From positions 74,679,763-74,743,762 of the forward strand of contig CM071570.1 of the NCBI GenBank assembly GCA_036426205.1: a stretch of 64,000 nt of DNA. The letters run 5' to 3'. The DNA comes from Ascaphus truei. Lineage: Eukaryota; Chordata; Amphibia; Anura; Ascaphidae. The notes below the pieces were generated by a model. The model saw nothing but the letters and a program-made list of their open reading frames with translations, was not told the DNA's origin and made no database searches. Position numbers and translations under genes: made by a program. This document shows positions 11,666-23,031 of the stretch, one piece after another (the first letter of the stretch is position 1; every line of letters starts with the position of its first letter).

Positions 11666-11705
<40 letters not shown>
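11611..11705. repeat. (GTAT)n(AT)n compound microsatellite
   Basis: A GT/GTAT block grades into about 16 AT units. It directly abuts the tail of HHR element copy b. Confidence 0.97.
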
Positions 11706-11706
<1 letters not shown>

Positions 11707-12083
11707 CAACTGTAAATATTACAGGATATTCATTTGCATGTCTTAGACAGGTCTGCAACCCTGTCTTTCACCATTATCGCCCAGCACACAGCACTTCCAC
11801 TGCAGCAAGGGATTCTGGGAAATGACATGCAAATGAGCACACAGTGCCACCTTTTGTCTCAAGCTCATATTACATGAACAACCCTTAACCAATGCATGCT
11901 GCTTTAGACACAGCTTTTAAGCAAGGGCTTGGGAGATGCAAAGCCAGTAAACCCACTCACAGACATGTTTCAACCTTGATGGGTATCATCAGTGTGGCTA
12001 ACCTTAATAAGTGTGGTGAATACCTACTCTTAATCTCAAACCAGCAAATGCCAGCAACCAACCTCACACTGATGATACCCGCC
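11706..12083 (-). mobile_element. HHR-bearing repeat element, copy b, with flipped segment
   Basis: On the minus strand this is the family body: gaaac...gtc...tgtgag (from about 11990 down), then the 108-bp core bounded by octamers at 11732-11739 and 11827-11834, then acagttgctatat. The segment between gggtatcatcagtgtg (about 11980-11996) and cacactgatgatacc (about 12064-12079) is inverted relative to copy c. The 5' arm of the ribozyme, including CTGATGA, therefore now lies on the plus strand at about 12050-12078. The ribozyme is broken as a result. Confidence 0.75.
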
Positions 12084-12179
12084 TCCAGACCCTGCAGTCC
12101 AAATCTCACTTGAAGCTGCTGGTAGATGTTCTCTGGCGCATGAGTAGAAAGGCTCCTTAAAATCAATGATGCAGTCTTT

Positions 12180-13880
12180 GAGTTTTAGGAAAATCTCCAA
12201 TCTCTGCTGGCCGCAATGTGTATCAGCGCTCGATACGGCCCGTCATGCGCTTGCGTGATGACGCAGTTCCGTTCCCTAACGCGTTTCGTCACGTGCTGTT
12301 ACTTTCTGAAAGGGTTGCTGGTGAATCCTGTCCTCACTAAGGATTTATAGCAGCCGGTTGCTAGGTAACTAGATTGTGTCCCTCAATAGGTTCAGAGTTC
12401 AAATGGATAAGCCTATCATAGCAGGCTATTGTCTTAGATGAACGAGCATGCTGTCACAAAGTGAAGGCATAATATAAACAGAAACTATATTGGGTTAGAA
12501 TATATAGAGGGAGGAGAATAGGAATAACCAAGGGACAAACATTCCTAAAGTCAAATAATTCATCACATGATAGTAAATCAAAACACAAAAAATTAATGAA
12601 GCTACAAAAATAGATGAAATTAAATAAATAATAAATTAATTATTGTTAATAAAATACATATGTATTGAGATGTTATCTACCTAATAAGGGGGACATTTAA
12701 ATAGGCAATAACCCATATATATTACATCCCATAGGGAAAGATAATATAGAATTGGACATATTAATATAGAAAAGACCAAAAAGTGGAAAAAATAATTATA
12801 AATGTAAACGTCCTAATAGCAAAAAATGCTGAAACCAATAAATAAAATAAACAAAATAAAATGTAATGTGACTCAGTCACTATAGATTGACATACATAAT
12901 AATAACAAGATTCAGATTATAATCATAAATACAACAAAGGAATATATAATGTGAATAAAAAATATATAAATCTAAATAAAAAACTAAAATGATTATGAAT
13001 TTTGTCAGACACCAAATGGTTGTTTAGTATTCCTGAGGTCATACCTCATATATATATAGATGGATAGTAATAATATAGGATATAGGTGATATAGATGGTA
13101 TAACCTTACACGGAAATGGGAGTAAGCGACCTTATGTTTATAAACATTTTGTCCTGATGCATATAAACATTTTGTCCTGAGAGAACATAAAGATATAAAG
13201 ACATACATTGTATTATATCTATTTAAAGAGAGGAGCAGAGGAATACAGAGTATAACAATATAACCAAGATCTTAAATGGTGGGAGCAGAGGAGGATCAGA
13301 GCTACACCTAATGTACTTGCATCTTGACATTCATTTAATCCACCAGGGGCAAGAGTGCCCGACTGGTGGATCCAGAACGTTTCCTGGCGGCACAACATTT
13401 TAAAACGATCACCCCCCAGAGCACAAGGAGAAATGGACTCTAGACCCATAATTGTCATGGATCCAGGATCTTGATTATGTGCTGTTTTAAAGTGACGGGG
13501 AACACTATGTGTGTTAGTCCCCTTTATCACATTTCTCCTGTGTTCTAGGAAGCGAACGTGCAATGGACGTGTAGTGCGGCCAACATATTGTTGGCCACAG
13601 CCGCATTGGATCAAGTAAATGACAAAGGAACTAAGGCAACTGATATGTGTGTTGATATAATAGACCCTGTCCTTGTTATGGGAATTGAATTGCGTTTAAA
13701 GTAACAGATGTTTGCAAGTGATGCAACGGCTGCGTCCACATCTGTGGTTACCCTTAGGACCCACATCTATGGACGAAGCAGCTGGATAAATGGATTTTAA
13801 TTTGGAAGGAGCCAAAATGATTTTAATGTTTCTAGCTTTTCTATATACAATGGATGCTCTCTCCGGCAAAATATAGAATA
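12180..13880 (-). mobile_element. Penelope-like element A, 5'-truncated
   Basis: The coding remnant (next entry) is followed on the minus strand by a ~900-bp AT-rich 3' part and then a CpG-rich end with acgaaacgcgttaggg at about 12270-12290, a motif common to PLE ends in frogs. The left side of the coding part stops at a (GAATATA)n array beside HHR element copy c. I infer that it may belong with those HHR repeats as their autonomous relative, but the shared ends needed to prove this are not visible. Confidence 0.7.
13219..13880 (-). pseudogene. PLE polyprotein C-terminus with GIY-YIG endonuclease domain
   Basis: The minus-strand reading gives a basic linker (IVYRKARNIKIILAPSKLK), a cysteine cluster (HRCGRSRCITCKH), then VIYLIQCGCGQQYVGRTTR, the signature of the PLE-type GIY-YIG nuclease, and further conserved HSVPRHF, GGDRF and TFWIHQSGTLAPGGLNE. 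In intact PLEs this domain nicks target DNA for reverse transcription and follows the reverse transcriptase. Here the reverse transcriptase is missing and at least one stop (after KHLLL) interrupts the frame, so the copy is dead. Only the segment from about 13614 to 13219 is an uninterrupted frame. It ends in non-conserved sequence. Confidence 0.85.
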
Positions 13881-13917
13881 TAGAATATAGAATATAGAAT
13901 ATAGAATATAGAATATA
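13868..13917. repeat. (AGAATAT)n short tandem array
   Basis: About seven copies of a 7-bp unit lie between PLE A and the tail of HHR element copy c. Confidence 0.95.
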
Positions 13918-14275
13918 GCAACTGTAAATATTACTGTATATTCATTTGCATGTCTTAGACAGGTCTGCAACCCTATCTTTCACCATTATCGCCCAGCACA
14001 CAGCACTTCCACTGCAGCAAGGAATTCTGGGAAATGACATGCAAATGAGCACACAGTGCCACCTTTTATCTCAAGCTCACATTACATGAACCACCCTTAG
14101 CCAATGCATGCTGCTTTAGACACAGCTTTTAAGCATGGGCTTGGGAGATGCAAAGCCAGTAAACCCACTCACAGACATGTTTCAACCTTGATGGGTATCA
14201 TCAGTGTGAGGTTGGTTGCTGGCATTTGCTGGTTTGAGATTAAGAGTAGGTAATCACCACACTTATTAAGCTTAA
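13918..14275 (-). mobile_element. HHR-bearing repeat element, copy c
   Basis: The full order on the minus strand is the hammerhead ribozyme (14229-14150), then cccttagccaatgcatgctg in antisense sense-order, then ggtggcactgtgtgctc, the octamer-bounded core (octamers at 14039-14046 and 13944-13951), then tatttacagttgc. It matches copy b closely except for the orientation of the segment upstream of the ribozyme. It follows directly on copy d in the same orientation. Confidence 0.75.
14150..14229 (-). ncRNA. Type I hammerhead ribozyme, HHR element copy c
   Basis: Minus-strand reading: inner stem I arm cctcaca, CTGATGA (14204-14198), stem II ACC/GGT around a short loop, GAAAC (14183-14179), two-base loop, GTC (14176-14174), then tgtgag pairing back to ctcaca with no inserted bases. 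The outer stem I gcaaatgccag pairs with ctggctttgc with one bulge. The first pair of stem II (positions 10.1-11.1 in ribozyme numbering) is T/T rather than G/C, which may reduce activity. The design with a two-pair stem III matches HHRs described in Penelope-like elements. Confidence 0.8.
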
Positions 14276-14430
14276 AAAGTGACAAATCCCTCCACAGTAA
14301 AGCATATAGTAACTGTAAATATTACAGTATATTCATTTGCATGTCTTAGACAGGTCTGCAACCCTGTCTTTCACCATTATCGCCCAGCACACAGCACTTC
14401 CACTGCAGCAAGGGATTCTGGGAATGGAAG
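14276..14430 (-). mobile_element. HHR element copy d, partial, in tandem with copy c
   Basis: The core (left octamer 14335-14342) and its downstream block ctatatgctttactgtggag (minus strand) run straight into the upstream arm of copy c, giving a head-to-tail junction. The other end of the core is cut at about 14423, where unrelated sequence begins. Confidence 0.7.
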
Positions 14431-14935
14431 TTGCGCCTCAGATAGAGATAGAGATAGAGGCGCCTGTTGCAAACTTCCATTCGGCGCCACAGCGAGGTCT
14501 GACAAACAGGAAGTGTTTGCCTCTATACGAGGTTCTGGCATGCAGTTCATCTCTGTTTGCCACAGGAGGGAGTTGGTATTATCATCATCTGGAAACGTTA
14601 TTGCCCCATTTGGAACCAGACCGCCAGGTCTGAGAAGAGTACACCGGATTTTCATTGAGAAGGAACATTCTCCTACTGGTGACTATTTCTATCCATTAAG
14701 CTGTCAGCAACTACATTTACTGCTATTATCCATCACCAGCACCATTGTTCATTTTTCTCCATACCATTTCTTGGTCACCTCGCTGCATTACATCCTCTGC
14801 ATGTCACTTACACATTGCTGCACACTGTTAATACTTGTTTTTTAATCACACCAATTTCACATTGGTCTATTTGACTGCTCTGGTTATTTAATAAATTCCT
14901 ACCATTATATATCATCATACGGAATTGGCGCTTCT
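14431..14935. other. Unclassified repeat-like sequence, possible PLE terminal region
   Basis: It begins with a short inverted repeat (ggaagttgcgcctc / gaggcgcctgttgcaaactt) around gatagagatagagata. It ends with tatatcatcatacggaattg and a T-rich tail that resembles PLE ends. The longest frame (14279-14845, plus) has no recognisable domain. Confidence 0.35.
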
Positions 14936-16790
14936 TTTTGTTTTGTTTATTTTAATTTCACTGTGGTCAGGCTTGACCACTTAGAAGCTTGCCTCTTCCG
15001 TATAGACTGTTCCTATGCTGTTACTTATTCATCAACCACACAACTGTCACTGATTATATAAATCACAAATATAGTATTTATCACTCACATTAGTACATTA
15101 TTATTTTATATAAAATAATATATTCAGTTTATTCACAATATTTTGCACATCTAACTTTATCACTTACTAGCGCTACTATCTGTTTCTGTGTATATATATA
15201 TATAATATTGCACCTTAATCAATGACACACTATGATGCCAGAGCTGGCTGTGTGATGGCATGACAGTGAAGAAAAGTGGATTTGCAAACTAACTGCTGTG
15301 TATTTCTACATTTTCAGCAAGTACAGTACATGCACCAAAGAAGGGTTAAAATAATGACCATTCAGCCATGCCTATAATCTATTTGACATAAAGCTGCGAG
15401 TACTTTTATTTGTGGTATTCTAATATGACCTTTTCATTTTCAAGCAATATCAATTAATATATATATGTGTGTTTTATAATATTTAGAAGGTTAAACAAGA
15501 TCATACGAAATACAAGTAACATTTCGACGTGCCACTTTTGCATACAAAGAGAATAACTACAGATTCAACAGTATTGCTCTCCTAAGTTGTATTAGATAGT
15601 AGAAACAAACATGATTCCACTGGCCGTAACTCTCCTGTCCTTCATTTCTTAGACGTTTGCAAATACATGTTGCTTAACAATGAGTGTTTTTGCCAAAATG
15701 TTACCAATTTTTTTATTTTTTTTTGGCAATAAATGACAGTACACAAAGGGCCAGTGCACATACATAGCACATTTTAATGATTGGAAATTTTGGCCAAACA
15801 TGCCAATTTAAGTGACATTTTTCTCAGTAAAAATTGGCACATTTTGCATGGTACAGGAATTTTAGCAAAACCTTTTCACGTCTCTTTTTCCTGCATATCA
15901 TGTAAACGATGGCAGTATTAAATTATAGAGCCCAAGAAGTTGTACTTTAAATGTCTGTAGCCTTTTTTTGATATTGAGGTTGAATGGTTAGCACTGCATT
16001 ATTAGGGGTAGTTGGTAATCGTGGAACAGCTCAAATATACCAATTTTTAGATAATTATTCACTGATTAACTGTTTGCATAGTCTTTCAATATATGTGCCT
16101 GCACCTAAGAGCAGCTGTCAAATATATGCTGTGTATGTAATAACACATGCTAGGATAATTATGGGGACCTACTCTGCAACTTGGCTAATGCACATGAATG
16201 TGCCTTTATATACATAAGCACCTAGGGCACTGATTACACATCCCTACCGTAATGTACTTAGAATATATTGAAAAAAGTGGAATCTTTTGGGAATGAAAGG
16301 CAACTGGCAATGCTGAAATAATGATACATTTACTTAATGGAATAAAACACTTCATAAGATGGATCTCAATAATAGTTCTCATTGGTTTGGTACCATTCCC
16401 TTTTTTTATGAATCACGGTCACACAATGACACACTTTTTCTTGTGTCTTGGCAAATTTGAAGGATCACTGTTTTGTCATCATATTACTTTGGGAAGACAA
16501 TCATATCTTTATACTATTAAAGTAAGTAGTACACAAACACGTCAATTGACTACAATATTGTAAAAAGTACAATATATCTGGTCATATTCAAATGTGAAAT
16601 GACAGATATTTTCCTAAACTGACCTTCAAGAGATTAGTAATACAAGTGCAAATGTTTGCTGATTGAAAACAGTCTACCCCAAAAACATTTTAAAGAATGG
16701 CAGTTTATTTCTAGAGATGGGTGTGTTTTTTTTGCGGATTTTAATCTGCATGCTCCTTTGGTCCACAGCTTTTAAATTGTATGTGTAGCT
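14936..16790. other. No recognised feature
   Basis: AT-rich DNA. Short AT microsatellites occur at about 15190 and 15460. No coding, RNA or terminal-repeat signal was found. Confidence 0.4.
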
Positions 16791-16816
16791 GTGTGTGTGT
16801 GTGTGTGTGTGTATAC

Positions 16817-17135
16817 ACAGTGCCACCTTTTATGTCAAGCTCACATTACATGAGAGCCCTTGCTTAAAAGCTGTGTCTAAAGCAGCATGCATTGGCTAAG
16901 GGTTGTTCATGTAATGTGAGCTTGAGATAAAAGGTGGCACTGTTGTGTGCTCATTTGCATGTCATTTCCCAGAATCCATTGCTGCAGTGGAAGTACTGTG
17001 TGCTGGGCGATAATGGTGGAAGACAGGGTTGCAGACCTGTCTAAGACATGCAAATTAATATACAGTATTATTTACAGTTGCTATATGCTTTACTGTGGAG
17101 GGTTTTTGTCACTTTTTTTACCCACCATAACATAT
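16817..17135 (+). mobile_element. HHR element copy e with fold-back head
   Basis: The core is complete (octamers 16953-16960 and 17048-17055) and is followed by gttgctatatgctttactgt and ttacccaccataac. The ribozyme is absent. In its place 16817-16853 is an inverted copy of 16907-16943 with one mismatch, giving a 37-bp hairpin. An upstream (GT)n run and a downstream (AT)n run flank it. Confidence 0.75.
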
Positions 17136-17146
17136 ATATATATATT

Positions 17147-17960
17147 ATGTAGCCTGGTTCCAGCACTTCAGGGACCAGGGGTTAATGTTGTGTTCAGCTG
17201 TGAATGTTGTGTCTTTTCCATGTAACTATTGTTATGTAACCAAAGTTATGTTGCATTTCTACCCACCAATTAGGGTCTGGGTCATATTGGAAGCACCTGC
17301 TGTTTCTCCCTAAATGTAGCCATGCTGTGCCATGGGATATAAGAGGTGGGGTGAGAAGCCCCTGTTTTAGACAGTCTCAGGATAAGTGCTGTTCTATGTC
17401 AGTGACAATTCCAGTGCTGATGCCAAGCCTGGAGTCCTGTTCCAGAGGACACTGCATGCAAGAAGAGGGGAAATCTCTTTAGGGAGGTCCCTGCGCTTAC
17501 TCTTGTAGGGTTACCCCAGTTGGGAGTGTGTATTGTATGTTAGTAAGGCCGCGCGTATAGTGCCTGAGATAGGCGACGTGACCGAACGCGTGACGTCACC
17601 TGTAGCGAAAGTTGTATTTCGCTTCGCGGTGGTGGTGAGGGCGACCAGGCCATTGATTGGTTCAGGGGCTGTCACGTGACGCGACAGCCCCTGAAAAATC
17701 AAATAGTCCCGGCTGCAGAAAATCGCGTCGCCATGTCGCACGTACTGTAAGCGCACGCGACGGCACCAATGCGTTTGTTTTTGGGTGACGTCGCCGTCAC
17801 CATAAGCGCGGCCTAACAGTTGTGGATACCTTTTTCCAATAAATTCAATTTGATCAACTCTGTTGTTCTGTCTGCCGAATTGATCCCTGGTGTGATAGTA
17901 ATTGTCATGGGAGACTATCAGTAATATGAGTCATTGACGTTTTAAAGCGGTAATCCCCAC
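17147..17960 (+). mobile_element. LTR-like unit containing a nested MITE
   Basis: It starts tgtagcctggttccagcac and contains a TATA-like box (gatataagag, 17336-17345) and, after the nested MITE, a polyadenylation signal (AATAAA, 17838-17843). No internal retroelement genes are present, so it would be a solo LTR. I could not fix its right edge or a target duplication. Confidence 0.45.
17547..17813. mobile_element. Harbinger-like MITE, TAA target duplication
   Basis: The ends are ggccgcgcgtatagtg and, reversed, ggccgcgcttatggtg. TAA flanks both sides (17544-17546 and 17814-17816), as expected for PIF/Harbinger insertion. The interior is CpG-rich and has no transposase. Confidence 0.75.
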
Positions 17961-18510
17961 AAAAATTATTTATTTATTTGTTATGCATACCTGAGCCGGG
18001 AGGTACAACAGAGTTCATCCGCGGTAACCCGACCCCATGGGTCCTGAAATATTTTTCGTTTTTTGGGTTGTTATTTTAAACAAAATTAAACTACAAATAA
18101 GGCAGTGAGATCATAAATATATATAGTCGCAATATCATCTAGAATACAGTAGCTTTGCAACACTCTATTGGCTGTTGGGGCAAGCCCGGACCATGCGACA
18201 TTGTGTGTCCACTGAGCAAAACAGATTGTGGCTCAGGAACCAGAGGGTCCCCAAGCATCAGCTCTGGAGGTCTACCCTCCCAGTTTAGGTAAACTAAAAA
18301 ACAAACAAAAACTTAAAAACAACGCACAGCATGAACTGCTGCTTGAGGGGTACTTTTGAAGTTGCCAATTATATATCTAGCCTCCCTATATTTCCATCCT
18401 TCATGACAAAAATGCCATCTGGATAGATTAGGGAGGAGTACTGTATTGTGTTCTGTTGTTCAGTGACATGCAGTTTAAAATGCGCCTAATTCACAGAGGG
18501 AAGAGGATGC
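17961..18510. other. No recognised feature
   Basis: Unremarkable AT-rich sequence. Confidence 0.4.
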
Positions 18511-18654
18511 CTATTTAAAATTGACAGCAGCCTCCTCCTTTCCCACCCTGATGATAGCGGTATCCTTGCCTCCATGGAGGATCGCTTTGCTGTGTGTTTT
18601 CCACTTTCCTATTAAAGGAGGCAATCAAATCAAAGGTGGCAGATATTTTTGCAA

Positions 18655-18685
<31 letters not shown>
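18655..18685. repeat. (AT)n microsatellite, SINE tail
   Basis: An AT run with one break lies at the 3' side of the minus-strand SINE. Confidence 0.9.
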
Positions 18686-18687
<2 letters not shown>

Positions 18688-18800
18688 GCATGGGTACCCG
18701 GAGTTGAACCAAGTTAATGTCAGATTCGGGTCCTCCTGCTTCGGGAGATACTTACGTGCGAATCAGGTGTCCAGTAGCCGCTCCACTCAGCTACCAGAGT
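18686..18800 (-). mobile_element. tRNA-derived SINE
   Basis: On the minus strand there is an A-box-like ggtagctgagtggagcggc and, about 75 bases on, a B-box-like ggttcaactccgggtaccc, followed by an (AT)n tail. The spacing is too long for a plain tRNA and the 3' acceptor arm does not pair well, so I read it as a SINE head rather than a working tRNA gene. Confidence 0.5.
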
Positions 18801-20095
18801 TCAAAATATGTCCACTCTTCAGGGTTTGTTTTCTAGTGTCGATCAGACTAACTGCTCCTCTATCTGGGGACCAGTCGCGTCACGGGATTGCTCCGGGAGC
18901 TTTGATGCAGACGTTCCAGGGAACACCGGACCATCGGTGGCACAGAAAAGGTTAAAGATGTCTTCTACAGTTTTTATTGTGTATTTTAAAGCCTTTTTGT
19001 TTGTGTTTCCAGTTGAATAAATATTTATGAAGATTAATATCCTTATGATAAATGTCCTCATATCGCTGTAATGGGATTTTATTTTTTGCATTGCCTAAAC
19101 CTAGCTAAATGATAAAGAAAAGACAGTTGCCACGGTATGATAAGATTACTGTATAACCTACTGCTGGATTTCTAAGTCCCTTTTCTGTCCTCACTGTCCT
19201 ATATTTCAAATGACAAACGAAGACTCTAAGAGAGCAATAACTGGGACAAAATATCTAGTGACAATGAAATCTGCTTGATACATAGAGATCATAAAGGCCA
19301 TGCAGCATGACGGGTACAAATCTAGTCTGGCCTTTAGTACCGGCATCAAATACTTGCTTTCATGCCTGACATATTTGGCACAGGTTTCATAAAAACATTA
19401 CAATGAAATTAACCTGCTGTCCGAGTAAAGAAAAATGACAGTGAGGCACACAGATATTGGTACAATCCATTAGCTCAGTCCTCCCTCTATTGCTCCACTT
19501 TACAAAGCTACTGTACTTAACAAGTGCTCATACAAGCAGACAAAATGCAACACAATGGGTTATATCAGACAATTTTAAAGTTTTTTTTGTTTATTTTGAC
19601 GGAACATACCATTTTCTTCATGTGAAAATGCGTCTGCTTCAAATTGCTACTGAAGTCTTAGATTTGTTGCTAACCATGGAGGTTTACACCAGCTCAGAGT
19701 TGGAAGAGTTTAATTATGCTAGTAAATTGGGGAAGGGGAAGGAGAGACTCAAAGGCCCTTATTCTCCAAGACAGTTGATTCGGTGGTATCGCACGGAAAG
19801 CCCCATGTCAATAGAGCTTTCCATGCAATACTGCCGGATTAGATGTAGTGAATCTTACATAATAAAGGTCAAAATGTAAAGACACACATTTAGATACATC
19901 TCATTATAACACGTGCATTGTGCAAGCCCTCCCTAATCCCTAATAACATTCTTAAAACCTTCTCTATTCATAACACAAAATTGAAACACTGACACCAAAA
20001 GAGACCAGGATCAAAATTCTTGTGAATTGTCAAATTTGTGCTCAAATTGCCTTGACACATCTCCTTAAAAGAACCTTCATAAATTTATGCATACT
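18801..20095. other. No recognised gene
   Basis: The plus-strand open frame at 19457-19879 (140 codons) has no recognisable domain, and its codon use looks random. No repeats were identified. Confidence 0.35.
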
Positions 20096-20109
20096 TTGGG
20101 GGACAAAAT

Positions 20110-20355
20110 GTCACGCATGCGCAGCTGGTGCTCGCTGACTGCGTATGCACAAACGGCAAGCGCCGACTGCGCATGCGTGATCGCCACTTGCTTTCTGCTT
20201 GTACACATGCATGATCGTCACACGCTGACTGCTTGTACACATGCATAATCGGCACTTGCTGACTGTGCATGCGTTATCGGCGTTTGCCGGTTGCTCATGC
20301 GCGACCAGAGCTTGCCAGACGCGCATGCGCACGAGCAGCCAGATCGGCGCTCGCC
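20110..20355. repeat. CpG-rich minisatellite with NRF1-like palindromes
   Basis: About eight irregular units of 28-36 bp each contain a gcatgcgc/catgcatg-type word (for example gcgcatgcgcac, ctgcgcatgcgtg) followed by a gcttgcc/cacttgc-like block. The GCGCATGCGC palindrome is the NRF1 consensus. The array lies inside a repeat ending at 20455. Confidence 0.7.
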
Positions 20356-20455
20356 AGCGGAATAGAAACCCAGGACAGCACCCCAAAAAGTTGAGACAGC
20401 GGCCTAAAAACCGGGAATATCCTGGCTAAACCGGGACATCTGGTCACCCTACACA
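20356..20455 (-). mobile_element. Terminal part of a DNA-transposon-like repeat
   Basis: On the minus strand it begins tagggtgaccagatgtcccg, a repeat terminus widespread in vertebrates, followed by a second block cccggtttttaggccgctg. The minisatellite at 20110-20355 appears to be its interior. Confidence 0.5.
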
Positions 20456-21836
20456 TCCTGTAAATGACTGCTTTAGCACGTAGCGTCAATAAAATGAAGT
20501 TGACTATACCTATAATGGACTCATACAGCCTCAGTAAAGACAACATATTACAGGGGTGGTGAAGGAATGGTATGATAGCTACTGCAAGAGACTGTTCATT
20601 TGAACACTTCTTTGAAGCTTGCATCAGAAGGTCCTTCAGCACTCCTAGTACTTGGAACTGAAAAATAGAAATACTTTATTCTAATCCTTAGAGCAACACA
20701 TCAATGTTTATTTCTCAAATTGAAATAATCATAAACGGACAATCTTCAGCACACAGGCAACCTTTGCAATCCAATGCTGCATATATTAAAACCAAAAATA
20801 TATATTTTTTTTTTAAAGTGTCACAAGGAATGCTGCTTTTTAAATAGAGGATTAATGAGGTAATTCATTCAAGTGGACTAGTGTCGATCGGGGGAACGAT
20901 TACATGGAACCTGTCATGCACTATAATGGCAGTGTGCGTGCGATAATGCACCGGTCAATTCGATCACAGTTTAAAGAATAACCCCCTAAAACAGGTGAAA
21001 CTTTTCCATATTGTATGGTTATTATGTTATCCAGAAATACTTAAGTCATATAATTTTATTTATTTAGCTAGACAATAAATAAATAACTTCTACCAAAACA
21101 TTTATTGCTTGTATTTACATGGAGCTCAGTCATATAGAAGAAAACATTTCAACGTTTAAAATGACGGCACTACGTTTTACGGCTTGGTTTGATCATTCCA
21201 AGACTTGTTTTGTTTCCCTGTAGGCATACGGGATGGGTTCTTATAATAAATATGTGACGTGTTTTAGATTATTAATCACAGAAACTAATGACATTCAAAT
21301 TATGATTAAAGCACAGGTCTTTCTTAAACCGACTGATAAACCTCAAAATGGGTTATACTGCTGGTTTAAGGGAGGATTGAAATGAGAGGGAGGATGACAT
21401 TTTTGCATCATGGGAAATTGATTCCCCACACTAAAGTAATACAAACCATGATGCAAGGCTTGAAAAGTGAAATATACATGGATGCAATAATATATTCATA
21501 ACGGGAGGAAAATGGTATTTATTTATTTTTGCATATCAATCCCCATCCTACACAAAGAATGACCTTTCAGAAAGCCTAGAAGAGTCACTGTTGAATACAT
21601 TTTAACAATGCAATTGGATTATTGCCTGTGGTAACCATAAAAAAAAGGAAATAAATAGATGATGATGGAATAAAAATATAAACAAATGTATTTAAAAGAT
21701 AACCATTGATCATTTTTTAAATAAATGAAATACACACAGCAGTTAAAATGCCGCTAGGGAGTACAAGTAGCATGCCTGACTTCAATCATTTCTAAATGTT
21801 CTGCAAAATACTGTAGGTAAAATTGTTTGCACCTCG
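20456..21836. other. No recognised feature
   Basis: AT-rich DNA with only short open frames. Nothing supports a gene or repeat boundary. Confidence 0.4.
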
Positions 21837-22481
21837 TGTTACAAAGTTGTTGTAAGGAAGTCCAGGGGTTAAACTCCCTTTTTGAAAGCATCAGGAGACT
21901 GCACTGGTGTCAGGTTTCATGCACGGGGTGTTTGAAAGTCTTGTTTGAACCCATAAAAAGCAGGAAGTAGCTGCTGTCAGTGTCCCTGTTTGGAGTCTGT
22001 GAGGAGGATCACAGACAAAGCTGCCGCCCGCAGGGATCCAGACTGGGTTGACCAAAAGATTTTGCCTGGCAACCGTGAGGAAGCCACAGCCTCACCCAGC
22101 AGAAGCCTGCACAAAAAAGGGCAAAAAGACTTCCTGGGAGCAGCAGGACCTCAAAGCCTGTGCTGGACAAATCCGAGATGCCGAACCAGCAACAATGTCA
22201 GATAAGACTTTCACTATTGTTCCCTGTCTTTCTAAATACTGTTTCATATGTTTTGGGCTTGGAACCAGGTTAGTTGGCCAGCGCCGTTAGAAAGGGCCAC
22301 AACAAAGTGTAGTTAGTCTCCTGAAAGGAGTAGGTGTTTATTTTATTATTTTGTGTTTTGCCTTAAAGGGGCAGTAGCCCTATTGTTTGGTTGCTGTTTT
22401 GTGGTTAATAAACCAATCCAGTTAAGCGGAACCCTCTGTCTATGCGTCTAACTGCCCTCGCCTACAAGCCGCTCCGTCACA
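21837..22481 (+). mobile_element. Solo LTR of a Gypsy-like retrotransposon (probable)
   Basis: The unit starts tgttacaaagttg and ends cgctccgtcaca (TG...CA). It has a TATA-like cataaaaag (21952-21960) and an AATAAA signal (22407-22412) at LTR-like spacing. No internal genes or primer binding site follow, which suggests a solo LTR. A target duplication is not evident, so the edges may be off by a few bases or decayed. Confidence 0.6.
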
Positions 22482-23031
22482 GGTGTATACAATAAGTTCT
22501 CTAAATTAGGGGACATTTTATAACACAATCACTTTATTTGCAGGTTTCTAAATAGAAAGAAAGTAGTGGTAGTCTTGGTTCCTAGATAAAAGTGGTACAT
22601 GTGACACCCTACTACCACAGCAATGTCATATGGCCCTCCCACTCCAGAGCATAGAAAAAGTTCTCACAAATGCATGAGATCTGAGTGAGATGCTTCATCA
22701 CCTCGGCGTCGGTGGCAGGAGCCAGCGATGTTCATTGCAGTGGGGTTATGACATCCGGGGGGCAGGGCTAGGACTTTGCTGCAGGTTCTCCTGGCAGAGA
22801 GAGCCCCAATATATAGTACTTGACAGGGCTGCAACGATTACACTTTGACAAATAAATACATTAACAAATAAATGCATGTGTGGGTCTCTCCAACGGTAAA
22901 GAAGTCACTTAGATTAGTGTTGGGTCTCTCTTTTTGAGATGAAAGGCCACAAGTTTATGTAATACAATTTTAGATACATTTAAACACTTACAAAAACTAT
23001 ATTTAAAAACTTTGCAAGCATTTATAACATA
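22482..23031. other. No recognised feature
   Basis: Mixed sequence; no supported gene or repeat. Confidence 0.4.

Noticed and set aside
12180..12300. Intact hammerhead around acgaaacgcgttaggg
   Set aside because: GAAAC is present, but no CUGANGA or stem II could be found.
14279..14845. 188-codon plus-strand frame
   Set aside because: It begins inside HHR element copy d on the opposite strand and crosses a repeat junction; no domain is visible.
18686..18800. Functional tRNA gene
   Set aside because: A and B boxes are present, but spacing is too long and the acceptor stem does not pair; it fits a SINE head.
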